A DNA stretch of 64,000 nt, from the NCBI GenBank assembly GCA_903905065.1, contig CAIVEW010000004.1, forward strand, positions 1-64,000, given 5' to 3'. Below, piece after piece: positions 8,797-16,752 of the stretch. The notes beneath the pieces are model-generated. The model did not search any database, had not been told where the DNA came from, and saw nothing but the letters and a program-made list of their open reading frames with translations. The position numbers were made by a program, and so were the translations under genes. Every line of letters begins with the position of its first letter. Position 1 is the stretch's first letter. The stretch comes from an uncultured Bacteroidota bacterium. GTDB lineage: Bacteria > Bacteroidota > Bacteroidia > Chitinophagales > Chitinophagaceae.

Positions 8797-10785
8797 ATGG
8801 CAGTTCCACCCTCACAGATCAATCAGCAGCTCGTTGACATTGCCGCTATGGAAGACGCATTCGAGCAGGCGTCATGCCAGCCCCAGGACCCTTTCGTCAA
8901 ATACCCCACCCCAGACACTGGTACTCCGCCGATGATTAATTTCAACATTCCGCAAACCACGGCATTTACCACCTATGGCAAGCTGGTGAAGTACATAGAC
9001 CCAACGTGGTTCAAGGACTTCACAAAGAAAGTACCTACTTACAATTTCTTCGATTATGTGAAAACCCTCACGCCCAATGCGGTGCAGCAATTGTTTAACC
9101 CCAATGTCGCCGCTGCACCTGCGGTGCTCGGGCAGTTTGTACCCTATGCTAGTGCACCTCATGCCGGTACAACTCTTGCAACTGCAGGTCACAACTATGC
9201 GGCAAATGCTGGGCCCAAAGTCAGTGCGTCCGCTATGCAGCCGCAAATGGTACAAGCCTTGCCGCAGCAGCTCACTTTTTCCCCCATCGCCAGCTTTGCA
9301 CAGCAGGGCATCAGGGGGCTCTACTCCCATCGTATTATGAATGGCGGCGCCATTGTACGGTATGTGGCGCAGCCGCCCGTGCCGGTGCCGCGCATCATGG
9401 TTATTGAGGAATACACCACGGCATCTTACCTGGGCGACTATGGCGCAGGCCGCGTAGTGAAAACATTCACATTGTTGCCGGGCGAAAAAACAACAATCTC
9501 CATACGCACCTACAAAGACCAGTCGGGTACCAGCAGCGCATCAGATAATATGCTGGACAGCTTCAGCGACAGCAGCGCTACCCAGCTGGACAACATGATG
9601 CAGCAGGAGACCGGCCTTTCCGACTCCAGTTCTGCCACCAAGGGCGGTAACGACACCAGCTACAATACCTATTCCGATTCTAAAAACTCCAGCAGTGCAT
9701 GGAATATAAGCGCTAAAATAAACATTGCCGATGTTGTGGACATTGGCGGCGGCTACGGCCAGTCTAAATCTGACACATCTACAACAGCGGGTGGTTTTGC
9801 CAATACCACCAACTACTCCAACTCCGCTACCCGCGCATCGAATATAAATACGCTCACCAGCGCCTTGGATAAAAGTGTGCAGGAGAGCAATGCCAACCGG
9901 CAGATAGATGTGAACCATACTACTACTAGCACGGCCGACAGCGGCGAGGAAGACGCTACCGTGCGCGAGATACAAAATGTGAACCTGAGCCGTGTGCTCA
10001 ACTTCACCTTCCGTCAGTTGCTGCAGCAGTACACCACTATCACCTATCTTTCCGGCCTCAAATTTGGCTACACAAATGGCTACCCCGAAACCGGGGCAAT
10101 TGTGGACCTAAGCGCCCTGCCAAACATGCTCACAGACATCATCATGCCCGGCAACGACCCTGTGAGCGGCAACCCCTATATAGACGAAGTCATGTGCCTG
10201 CTCCTGAAGCCCTATTGCAGTGTGCTCAATTTCAACGATGAGCCCAAGCAACTCATAGAGGCCATAACCAATACTATAGGCGGCTGCCTCACGCCATACC
10301 TGCCCAGTTGCACCACCGAAACAGAAACCATATGGCGCATAAAGAAAGGCCTCAAGGACTATTACCCCACTGAAGATGCAGCGAAATACACCGTGCCCGG
10401 CATTATACTCGATGTGCGCAACCAGACCCTGTACACCGATTCTCTCATAGGCGATGCACTCATGGGCGCAGGCGAAGCCCTCGACTGCTTCAACCAGAAA
10501 GCACAGGATGCCAGCACCATGGCCGATTACATACGCAACCTGCAGTCTATGCAGCGCCTCGAAGACAGCATACGTGTAGCCGCGAACGATGCATTGGTGA
10601 ATACACAGCAACTGGCTATGGGCGAGCAGCAGATGGATGTAACGACACAGAAGGAAGCAGTGATACAGGCCCTGATAGATGCCGGCGATGCTGTAACAAC
10701 TGCTACCCTCTACAAGAAAGTGTTCAGCGATTGCTGCGATGTGCCGCAAAACACCGACTGCGGCGGCGGCTGTGGCTGCTCTTAA
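8797..10785 (+). CDS. Unrecognised 662-aa Ser/Thr-rich protein with Cys-rich C-terminus
   Basis: The ATG at 8797 is preferred over an in-frame GTG at 8740. No signal peptide or membrane segment. The first 200 residues are Pro/Ala/Gln-rich; a conserved-looking beta segment follows with LLPGEKTTISIRTYK (about residue 230), then a long Ser/Thr/Asn/Asp-rich low-complexity stretch (about 245-400), an Ile/Glu-rich boundary (VREIQNVNLSRVLNF), a globular region with YTTITYL, and a helical C-terminal part. The protein ends in CCDV then CGGGCGCS, five cysteines in the last 18 residues. The long polar stretch suggests a stalk or coiled assembly; the Cys tail suggests metal binding, cross-linking or modification. 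Function unknown. It is GC-rich like the core genome and is followed by a repeat-rich 187-nt gap and the 634-aa gene on the same strand. Confidence 0.8.
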   Translation: MAVPPSQINQQLVDIAAMEDAFEQASCQPQDPFVKYPTPDTGTPPMINFNIPQTTAFTTYGKLVKYIDPTWFKDFTKKVPTYNFFDYVKTLTPNAVQQLFNPNVAAAPAVLGQFVPYASAPHAGTTLATAGHNYAANAGPKVSASAMQPQMVQALPQQLTFSPIASFAQQGIRGLYSHRIMNGGAIVRYVAQPPVPVPRIMVIEEYTTASYLGDYGAGRVVKTFTLLPGEKTTISIRTYKDQSGTSSASDNMLDSFSDSSATQLDNMMQQETGLSDSSSATKGGNDTSYNTYSDSKNSSSAWNISAKINIADVVDIGGGYGQSKSDTSTTAGGFANTTNYSNSATRASNINTLTSALDKSVQESNANRQIDVNHTTTSTADSGEEDATVREIQNVNLSRVLNFTFRQLLQQYTTITYLSGLKFGYTNGYPETGAIVDLSALPNMLTDIIMPGNDPVSGNPYIDEVMCLLLKPYCSVLNFNDEPKQLIEAITNTIGGCLTPYLPSCTTETETIWRIKKGLKDYYPTEDAAKYTVPGIILDVRNQTLYTDSLIGDALMGAGEALDCFNQKAQDASTMADYIRNLQSMQRLEDSIRVAANDALVNTQQLAMGEQQMDVTTQKEAVIQALIDAGDAVTTATLYKKVFSDCCDVPQNTDCGGGCGCS

Positions 10786-10808
10786 ATGAAAATGATTTCT
10801 CCACCTCA

Positions 10809-10827
10809 CCCTCCCCTTTGGGGAGGG
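10809..10827. repeat. Intergenic REP-like hairpin (CCCTCCCC/GGGGAGGG)
   Basis: Perfect 8-bp stem with a 3-nt loop, inside a C-rich then G-rich block (10801-10840). Related CCTCACC...GGTGAGG-type blocks occur at 17100-17122, 27061-27101 and 28652-28706. Its position after a stop codon could also allow termination, but no T-run follows. Confidence 0.55.
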
Positions 10828-10972
10828 CTGGGGGAGAGGTCAGCTATGTAACTCATTCTACTTCACCCTCACCTCACGTTTTGTCATCGTGAGCTGTCAC
10901 AGTGAGCGAAGCCGAACTGCGAACGAGGGCCGGGATGAGGCTATTTTTTACTAACTTTAACTGCTGCTTTTT

Positions 10973-12877
10973 ATGGCCGACGATACATACTACGACGACT
11001 CCGGCGACTCTGGCGGCCCTTCTTCAGGTGGGCCCTCCGGCGGCGGCGGCAATGCTGCCAATTACTACGGCATTCGCAGCGGCTCGGGCTATGGCGGCGA
11101 CGACAGGCCTGGCACGGATACCAGCACCGATGGTGGCAGCGCCGGCGGCTACGCGGACGTTTCTGGAACGGAGAATAATGCCGACGGCAGTGGCTCCGGA
11201 GACGGAGCGTTCTGGGGTGGAGATAATGGAGCCCCTGACCTGGGCAGCGGCAGCAATGCCAGCAACAACCCCTACAACTATGGCAACGAAAACTTCAATC
11301 CCTTCAATAATCCTTTTGGGCCGCAAAACACCGGTGGCCCGGCTAATGTAGCGCCGCCCTCTGCGCCTGCGCCGCAAGGCTTTTACAATCCCGTTACCGG
11401 TAAGGGGCTGGTAGCCCCGCCCAGCGCGCCACCACAGATAGCGGCATACAACCCGGTCACCAACAAGCGGCCCGTGCTGGGTGGCGGCCCTGCCGCCATG
11501 TCTTCTTTCTCCGCGCCAAAGTCGCAGCAGGCGAACACACAGCCCACTAACCAAAACCAGGATAGCAACAGCGGTGGTGATGATACCTGCTACGACCTCG
11601 TGTTTCAGTGCGATGGCCCGGGGCCGCACTACGAAGGCTGGCTTATATTTTACGACAACAAAAGCAGTGAAAAAGAGGTAGCCCGCTTCCAGGCATATGC
11701 CGGCAGCGATGACCCCGAATACTGGGGCCCGCCGGTGGGTACCAACTTCACCCTTACCAGTTACATATCCCCGGCGCTGGGTTACAGTTCCGGCGGTGTG
11801 AGCTTTAAAGTGAACCTGGACCCATCGAAGCTCAAAGACCCTAATGGTAATACCTCTGGCCCGTTCTTTATCTTCCCGCTCAGCAATGGCACTACCACCA
11901 GGGGCGCTATCGGAATAAAGGGCGGCACCAGCGAGCTAAGGAAGGCGCAAACCCTGCTGAAAGCCGCAGCCAAATGCCATGCAACACTGCACATAGGTGG
12001 GTATAACCAGAATACGGGCGGGTATCCGCCGCCGCCACCGGAAAAAAATGACGAGCCAGTTGATGTAACGCGTAAGCGTGATGTAGTAGAAAGTGTGCCG
12101 TATATACCAGTTCAGCTGTTTCCCACTAACCCCGGTGAACCGCCGCCTGCACGACCGATACCAGTACCGCAGATTCCTAAAAATCCTGTTGTTGATAAAA
12201 AGGCGGTAACTGATAAAAGTAAAGTGGTACCTAAAAAGAAGGAACCAAGCCTCCCTAAAATTGATTATACCGGTCCAGTTCGAGCGGGCATAACGACTAA
12301 CCCTACGCCAACAGGATCGACATTCGATCCTCAAAAAGCGGCGGAATGGGTAGCCAAAATGATAGATATATTAAGGACCCTTCTGGGCAAAAAGAGTGAA
12401 GCTGCGGAGAAGGTCAATAAAATTTTGGACGCTACAAAATTATTGTTAGAATTGTTGGCTTTACAGGATTTGCTTAAAAAAATGCAGGAAGCAAAAACCA
12501 AGGAAGAAAAACAAAAAAGTGCCAGGGAGTATAGTGAAAAGAAATTAGAGCTTGACGCCGATCTAATAAAAACGGCGGCTGAAATTGCGGCTGCCGATGA
12601 AATGCTTGCTCTGGAAATGTTAGATGCTATTGATGACTTTATGCTAGATACAGATATTGAGTGGCTCAATAGTCGGATACAAGCGTTAACAGAAGCTATG
12701 AACAATGCAAATAATGATAGGACAAGAAGAGAGTTATATGAAAAATTAGGGGAAATGTATGCGAAAAGAAACGAAATTTTACGAAAAATGGGATTACTTA
12801 GTCCTAGCCCATCAAGTTCGCCGACAATGAATGACTTGGACAAAAAGAGAAAATTGTACCCCTATTATCAACGCTAG
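10973..12877 (+). CDS. Unrecognised 634-aa modular protein, polymorphic-toxin-like architecture
   Basis: No signal peptide. Residues 1-130 are Gly/Ser/Asp/Asn low complexity. Two Pro-rich repeats carrying YNPVTxK lie near 137 and 158. A globular domain (about 203-345) begins CYDLVFQC. A Pro/Lys linker (about 350-440) leads into an almost wholly helical, Lys/Glu/Leu-rich C-terminal region (about 455-634). By eye the first 1,070 nt are GC-rich like the neighbours while 12040-12877 is clearly AT-rich, as if the 3' end came from elsewhere. The next gene, an exported 157-aa protein, starts 5 nt after the stop. A variable C-terminus plus adjacent small exported protein resembles a toxin-immunity pair; there is no recognised secretion module or toxin domain, so this is inference. 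Confidence 0.75.
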   Translation: MADDTYYDDSGDSGGPSSGGPSGGGGNAANYYGIRSGSGYGGDDRPGTDTSTDGGSAGGYADVSGTENNADGSGSGDGAFWGGDNGAPDLGSGSNASNNPYNYGNENFNPFNNPFGPQNTGGPANVAPPSAPAPQGFYNPVTGKGLVAPPSAPPQIAAYNPVTNKRPVLGGGPAAMSSFSAPKSQQANTQPTNQNQDSNSGGDDTCYDLVFQCDGPGPHYEGWLIFYDNKSSEKEVARFQAYAGSDDPEYWGPPVGTNFTLTSYISPALGYSSGGVSFKVNLDPSKLKDPNGNTSGPFFIFPLSNGTTTRGAIGIKGGTSELRKAQTLLKAAAKCHATLHIGGYNQNTGGYPPPPPEKNDEPVDVTRKRDVVESVPYIPVQLFPTNPGEPPPARPIPVPQIPKNPVVDKKAVTDKSKVVPKKKEPSLPKIDYTGPVRAGITTNPTPTGSTFDPQKAAEWVAKMIDILRTLLGKKSEAAEKVNKILDATKLLLELLALQDLLKKMQEAKTKEEKQKSAREYSEKKLELDADLIKTAAEIAAADEMLALEMLDAIDDFMLDTDIEWLNSRIQALTEAMNNANNDRTRRELYEKLGEMYAKRNEILRKMGLLSPSPSSSPTMNDLDKKRKLYPYYQR

Positions 12878-12882
12878 CTTAA

Positions 12883-13356
12883 ATGAAAAAAAATAGGTTA
12901 AAAATAGTATTTGTGTTTACGGCGTCTGTTTTCTTCATTCCATTTGTGATGTGCGGAAATAATAAACAGAACCCACACAATAAGCATGCATTGTCAGATA
13001 CGATATTATACGCGGGTACTTGTCGAAGTTTGGCTATTCCCTTTGGAGTGGACACAACTTTTCTTGATACTATAAAATGCGCAAAAGTTGGCAATGATTC
13101 TATATTGTTTTTGATTAATGATTTGTTTTATCGTTTTACAGATAGTACCAAACACTTTTATGTACATGATTGCAAATTTGCTGTAAATGACTCAGGGATA
13201 TATAAGTTGGACTTTTCGAAGAAAAATGACATAGGTATTTATCGTTTCCACATTCTGAAAAATGACAGTGCGTTTTTTTACAGAGAACAAGCATTCTCCG
13301 GAATGGATTTCATAAGTGGAGCAGCAGGTAAAAAAATACCTTTTGTTAAGCAGTAA
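12883..13356 (+). CDS. Exported small protein, possible immunity protein (copy 1)
   Basis: 157 aa with an N-terminal signal peptide (about 1-24, ending near VMCG; possible lipobox-like Cys). The mature part shares with the next gene the segments FGVDTTF, DSILF, DSTKHFY, VNDSG and the FRFH / YRFH strand. No known family. It starts 5 nt after the 634-aa gene, so translation is probably coupled. AT-rich, unlike the upstream 5' end. Export would place it in the periplasm, as expected for an immunity protein against a periplasm- or membrane-acting toxin. Confidence 0.75.
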   Translation: MKKNRLKIVFVFTASVFFIPFVMCGNNKQNPHNKHALSDTILYAGTCRSLAIPFGVDTTFLDTIKCAKVGNDSILFLINDLFYRFTDSTKHFYVHDCKFAVNDSGIYKLDFSKKNDIGIYRFHILKNDSAFFYREQAFSGMDFISGAAGKKIPFVKQ

Positions 13357-13412
13357 CTATCGTTTCTGTAATCGGGAGAATTGCAAAGTGCTTACGTTAC
13401 AAATAGTTAAAA

Positions 13413-13913
13413 ATGAGAAAACATAGATTGAAAATAGCGATTGGGATTTTGTTTTTGCTTGTAAAATCATTTGTTATGTGTGAAAGCGGATACGTTCCGC
13501 ATACTACTAATAACAAAACCGCACAAACGAATAAGGTAGTTTATTCTGGGGTATTGGATACAGTATCATACACAGGAAAATGTAAAAGTATGGCATATCC
13601 TTTTGGCATAGATACTACGTTCCCTGATACCGTACGATATGTAAGAGTAACTAAAGACTCAATATTATTTATGGTTAATGATTTGTATTTTGACTTTACG
13701 GATAGCACAAAGCATTTTTATATGCATAAGTACAAATTTTCTTTAAACGATTCTGGCGTATACCAGTGGGATTTTTCGAATAAAGATGATATTGCTGTTT
13801 TTCGGTTTCATGTTTTTAATTATGACAGCATTTATTATTATAGAGAAGAGACATTCTCAAAAAGAATGCAATTTAATAGTGACATTTTAGCCAAAAACAT
13901 AGCTGGAAAATGA
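13413..13913 (+). CDS. Exported small protein, paralogue of the preceding gene (copy 2)
   Basis: 166 aa with a signal peptide (about 1-23). About half identical by eye to the 157-aa protein over the mature region: FGIDTTF, DSILFMVNDLY, TDSTKHFYMH and the VFRFHV strand align. It carries about 15 extra residues after the signal peptide. Tandem duplication of a putative immunity gene, with 56 nt between copies. The 3' end is followed by a REP-like block. Confidence 0.75.
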   Translation: MRKHRLKIAIGILFLLVKSFVMCESGYVPHTTNNKTAQTNKVVYSGVLDTVSYTGKCKSMAYPFGIDTTFPDTVRYVRVTKDSILFMVNDLYFDFTDSTKHFYMHKYKFSLNDSGVYQWDFSNKDDIAVFRFHVFNYDSIYYYREETFSKRMQFNSDILAKNIAGK

Positions 13914-13919
13914 CCGCCC

Positions 13920-14012
13920 CGTTGTTCCTGATGTCCCGCAGGGCATCAGGAACGCAGAAATAAAAACCTCCCGATAGCTATCGGGATACAATCGGCATTC
14001 AAGGAACTGAAG
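13920..14012. repeat. REP-like block A
   Basis: Starts with a 10-bp hairpin (arms 13924-13933 / 13944-13953, GTTCCTGATG and its complement, 10-nt loop), continues through a conserved GCAGAAATAAAAA segment, then an 18-bp perfect palindrome TCCCGATAGCTATCGGGA (13969-13986), and ends near GAAGCTAAATGAATAGG. Related blocks follow at 14893, 15000, 16413 and 16641. 14012-14119 holds no gene that I can support. Confidence 0.75.
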
Positions 14013-14119
14013 CTAAATGAATAGGTATAGGCAACCGAAGTGTGGGAGCATTATACAGGGCCAAGTTGGGGAATAAAAGTAGAATGACAATGTATTTATA
14101 ATTTAACCAATGTTGTATC

Positions 14120-14890
14120 ATGAATGTGCTATATTCATTTATTACTTTCAGTTTAGTATTTGTAGGGGTTAAGTGTACTGCAAAGCAAATTCATACCGTG
14201 AAAAAAAGCTTTTACTCAAATGGACATTTAAAAAGTGAAATAAGTTTCCTTAATGGGAAGGTTAAAGACGGAGAAGCAATTTATTATGATATTCAGGGAA
14301 GTATCATTAAACGAGAATATTACAAAAATGACAAAAATGATAGTGCAATTATAATATATTACCCGAATGGAACTGTGGAAAAGAATATATCTTTTTTTCA
14401 GTCTTATCCTATTTCATATTACGAATATTATACCAATAAAAATATAAAAAGATATTCAGCTTCTGATTTTGTACATCAGTTATTTTACCAAATAAATTAT
14501 GATTCATTATCAGGAGAAAAAAAATCAGAAAAAGGCTTAGCGATTAGTAAAAATTATGGGGTAAAGCATGGTTTTAAAAAAAAATATCGCACAGGAGATA
14601 GTCTAATTTTGATTTTTCTGATTCCACAGCCTCCTAACTATGATTCGCGTGCCTTAGTCGGAATTTATAAAATTAACGAATTATCAGATACCGCTGTCTT
14701 TTGTAAAACTGTAAACAAAGAAACTATTGAACCGTTTAAAGAATATAACGTACAGCATTCAGCAGTTCCCTATTACAGAATTTTTAGTGAAAAAGGAGTT
14801 TATCAAGTCATTTGTATTGGCGAAATAATTGATAGGGCAACCTCGTATAAGAAAAGTGATACTATTGCCAATATATGGAAAATTGAATAA
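14120..14890 (+). CDS. MORN-variant repeat protein, YwqK-like (possible immunity/antitoxin)
   Basis: 256 aa with an N-terminal signal peptide or anchor (to about residue 20). Residues 25-115 hold repeats of the MORN_2 type: SNGHLKSE, NGKVKDGEAIYYD, YPNGTVEKN, the pattern seen in YwqK-family proteins that often sit beside polymorphic toxins. The C-terminal half is beta-rich and unassigned. AT-rich gene bounded on both sides by REP-like blocks, which suggests it arrived or survived as an isolated cassette. Confidence 0.7.
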   Translation: MNVLYSFITFSLVFVGVKCTAKQIHTVKKSFYSNGHLKSEISFLNGKVKDGEAIYYDIQGSIIKREYYKNDKNDSAIIIYYPNGTVEKNISFFQSYPISYYEYYTNKNIKRYSASDFVHQLFYQINYDSLSGEKKSEKGLAISKNYGVKHGFKKKYRTGDSLILIFLIPQPPNYDSRALVGIYKINELSDTAVFCKTVNKETIEPFKEYNVQHSAVPYYRIFSEKGVYQVICIGEIIDRATSYKKSDTIANIWKIE

Positions 14891-14892
14891 CC

Positions 14893-14996
14893 GTTGTTCC
14901 TGATGTTCCGCAGGGCATCAGGAACGCAGAAATAAAAAGCTTCCCGATAGCTATCGAGATCGAACAGAATTCAGTGCACTGAAGCTAAATGAATAC
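14893..14996. repeat. REP-like block B
   Basis: Hairpin arms 14896-14905 / 14916-14925, the GCAGAAATAAAAA segment, a degenerate copy of the TCCCGATAGCTATCGGGA palindrome (14942-14957), and a 14-bp perfect palindrome TTCAGTGCACTGAA (14970-14983), ending GAAGCTAAATGAAT. Immediately follows the YwqK-like gene and is abutted by block C. Confidence 0.75.
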
Positions 14997-14999
14997 CCC

Positions 15000-15112
15000 G
15001 TTGTTCCCGATGTTCCGCAGGGCATCAGGAACGCAGAAATAAAAACCCGATTTGCAGCCTGCCCTGAGCTTGCCGAAAGGGCACTCAATGAACCGAAGCT
15101 AAATGAATAGGC
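15000..15112. repeat. REP-like block C
   Basis: Hairpin arms 15003-15012 / 15023-15032 (one mismatch). Here the central palindrome is replaced by a different one, CCCTGAGCTTGCCGAAAGGG-like (15061-15082). The block ends with the same GAAGCTAAATGAATAGG signature and runs into a transposase-like relic. Confidence 0.7.
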
Positions 15113-15119
15113 ATAAGCA

Positions 15120-15206
15120 GTGGGATTTGCGAACAAAATAAAAGATCAGCAGGCAGTGCATACAGATACAGCAGCACAGGAGATTTTTGCGGCGTGGAAG
15201 GATTAA
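15120..15206 (+). pseudogene. Relic of a REP-associated (Y1) transposase N-terminus
   Basis: GTG-initiated 28-codon reading frame beginning VGFANKIKDQQAVH, aligned with the relic at 16527 (MGFAYKITDPQAVHFIT). That pattern resembles the N-terminus of RAYT/IS200-type Y1 transposases in Bacteroidota. After Ala-Val-His the sequence departs and stops. The assignment rests on recall of the family and is tentative. Confidence 0.35.
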
Positions 15207-15254
15207 TTGAACTAACATACTTCGAATGAACCAAAGTACTAAGAATTCCGTTGA

Positions 15255-15316
15255 TCCCGATAGCTATCGGGAGGCCTTTATCAATGGTTCCTGATGCCCT
15301 GCGGAACATCAGGAAC
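15255..15316. repeat. REP-like palindromes in inverted orientation
   Basis: A perfect 18-bp TCCCGATAGCTATCGGGA palindrome (15255-15272) and the 10-bp hairpin (arms 15287-15296 / 15307-15316) whose loop is the reverse complement of that in blocks A-E, so the unit is inverted. It interrupts the reading frame of the toxin-tail-like fragment that follows: an in-frame TGA lies at 15292-15294. Confidence 0.75.
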
Positions 15317-15504
15317 AACGGGGGGCCGCACAGTTCTATATTAGGACGGCTCTAGATTATCTTAATAAATTAAGTAAAGAATTAAGGGAAGAATTTAAAA
15401 AATCAAGCCTATACCCAAAAATGCAGGATATCATCCAATACTATTTTGAAAAATATAAACTTACCGATGACGGCATAAAATATAAATTTTATTGGCAAAG
15501 ATGA
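15295..15504 (+). pseudogene. Severed C-terminal tail of a larger protein (toxin-like fragment)
   Basis: An open frame without its own start ends in TGA at 15502-15504. From about 15331 it encodes a coherent helical peptide: FYIRTALDYLNKLSKEL, then SSLYPKMQDIIQYYF and a final KYKFYWQR. The last codons overlap the next gene's start as ATGA (15501-15504), a typical translational coupling for toxin-immunity pairs. Upstream the frame is broken by an inverted REP unit. It looks like the last ~58 residues of a lost larger protein; the family is unknown. Confidence 0.5.
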
Positions 15505-16406
15505 AATACAAAATGAAAAATACTGCAAGGAACATGCATATGAAAGCATTCGTTCTAATTTCAATTTTCACTATGGCTAACAAAGCGATTTTTGCACAGA
15601 GTTTTTCGTGTAAGATTTATCAATACAGCCATTATGATAGTGTAAATGCGAAAATAATTGCCGAAAGCAAATTTCTGAATGAAAGAATTATTTATGAGCG
15701 TGATTTCGGATATAATGGTGACAGTTGCGATTTTATTGATTCAAAACGGTATAGTAAAAAAAAATATTACTCATATAAGGATACTTTTTTGACAAAAGAA
15801 ATAATTGTTTACGATCCAGATACTGACGTGCTTTTTTACAATTATAATAACAGTAAACTTTTGTATAAAGTCAAGCATACTTCCAATGATGATAAACGCT
15901 TGAAAAAATTTTACCAGGAGGATTACGAATATACTGGTAAGATGTTGTCTAAGCGGTCTGAGCATTATATTTCTGAAGATAATACTCACAATCCTCTCCA
16001 AACAAACTTTTATACCTATACTTCTTCGGGTAAAATGCAGCAAGATAGTGCGATCGGTTATACGCCCGCATCAGACTTTTCAGGATTGGAAAATCTCAGG
16101 ATAACGATAATCGGGGGAGTTAAATACGTCATGGTTGATTCATCTTTAACTAAATATAATTATTTTGAAGGTGGATATACTAGCGATTCACGTACTGCAT
16201 ATGCAAGGTCAATAGATTCTTTTTACTACTCCGAGAATAACTTATTGACAAAATATGTTAGTTATAATAACGGTTTAAAAAGAAGTGAAGAAAGTTATTA
16301 TTACAATGATAAAAATAAAATTAAAAAGAGTGAAGCTATTTCTTATAGCGACTATAGCGATGGTGTATTTAGCCGGCTCACGCGAATATATAAATACGGC
16401 AAATAA
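15501..16406 (+). CDS. Exported protein, possible immunity partner of the severed tail
   Basis: 301 aa from the ATG at 15501, which overlaps the TGA of the preceding fragment; a TTG three codons upstream is less likely. The N-terminus is a long signal peptide (hydrophobic about 17-30, cleavage near FAQ). The mature part is Tyr/Ser/Lys-rich with repeated SKR(Y/S)xxKKYYSY, YNNSKLLYK and YYNDKNKIKKSE segments, resembling RHS/wall-associated beta-repeat or MORN-like strands. No family assigned. AT-rich; followed by REP block D. Confidence 0.7.
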   Translation: MKYKMKNTARNMHMKAFVLISIFTMANKAIFAQSFSCKIYQYSHYDSVNAKIIAESKFLNERIIYERDFGYNGDSCDFIDSKRYSKKKYYSYKDTFLTKEIIVYDPDTDVLFYNYNNSKLLYKVKHTSNDDKRLKKFYQEDYEYTGKMLSKRSEHYISEDNTHNPLQTNFYTYTSSGKMQQDSAIGYTPASDFSGLENLRITIIGGVKYVMVDSSLTKYNYFEGGYTSDSRTAYARSIDSFYYSENNLLTKYVSYNNGLKRSEESYYYNDKNKIKKSEAISYSDYSDGVFSRLTRIYKYGK

Positions 16407-16412
16407 TGCCCC

Positions 16413-16520
16413 CGTTGTTCCTGATGTTCCGCAGGGCATCAGGAACGCGGAAATAAAAAGCTTCCCGATAGCTATCGGTATCGAACAGAATTCAGTGCAC
16501 TGAAGCTAAATGAATAGGTA
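16413..16520. repeat. REP-like block D
   Basis: Hairpin arms 16417-16426 / 16437-16446, palindrome CCGATAGCTATCGG (16465-16478), the TTCAGTGCACTGAA palindrome (16489-16502) and GAAGCTAAATGAATAGG, running directly into a transposase-like N-terminus at 16527. This is the copy that best shows the REP-transposase linkage. Confidence 0.75.
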
Positions 16521-16526
16521 TAAGCA

Positions 16527-16652
16527 ATGGGATTTGCGTACAAAATAACAGATCCGCAGGCAGTGCATTTTATCACTAGCACAGTGGCACAAATTGGCGA
16601 AACAAATAACAACGAAAAGCAAATAAACTCATGGACACCCAGTTGTTCCTGA
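16527..16652 (+). pseudogene. Relic of a REP-associated (Y1) transposase N-terminus
   Basis: 41-codon frame starting MGFAYKITDPQAVHFITSTV, a pattern like the first beta strand of Y1/RAYT transposases (xxPHFITFTV). The His-u-His catalytic motif and tyrosine are absent because the frame is truncated after about 25 matching residues. It ends inside block E. Family call from recall, not from a search. Confidence 0.4.
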
Positions 16653-16733
16653 TGTTCCGCAGGGCATCAGGAACGCAGAAATAAAAAGCTGTTCTCTGAA
16701 CAGAATTCAGTGCACTGAAGCTAAATGAATTTG
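16641..16733. repeat. REP-like block E
   Basis: Hairpin arms 16645-16654 / 16665-16674, GCAGAAATAAAAAGC, then a short CTGTTCTCTGAACAG hairpin in place of the CCGATAGCTATCGG palindrome, the TTCAGTGCACTGAA palindrome and GAAGCTAAATGAAT. It ends 20 nt before the truncated tail-fibre-like gene. Confidence 0.75.
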
Positions 16734-16752
16734 ATAGCTAAAACATCGAAAA

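Noticed and set aside
9541-10809. Long minus-strand frames antisense to the 662-aa gene (up to 233 aa).
   Set aside because: They are Cys/His/Tyr-rich shadows of the GC-rich plus-strand codons, with no signal, motif or start context.
11580-12000. Middle domain of the 634-aa protein as an L,D-carboxypeptidase/transpeptidase effector of the Tlde1/DUF2778 type.
   Set aside because: A GPxxG(T)xF and R-G-A-I-G-I-K-G-G pattern resembles it faintly, but the catalytic His and SxGC motif are missing; without a profile search it cannot be supported.
13920-16733. The regular blocks A-E as a CRISPR array.
   Set aside because: Blocks are about 100 bp, irregularly spaced (0.1-1.5 kb), contain genes between them, and no cas genes are present; REP-like elements explain them.
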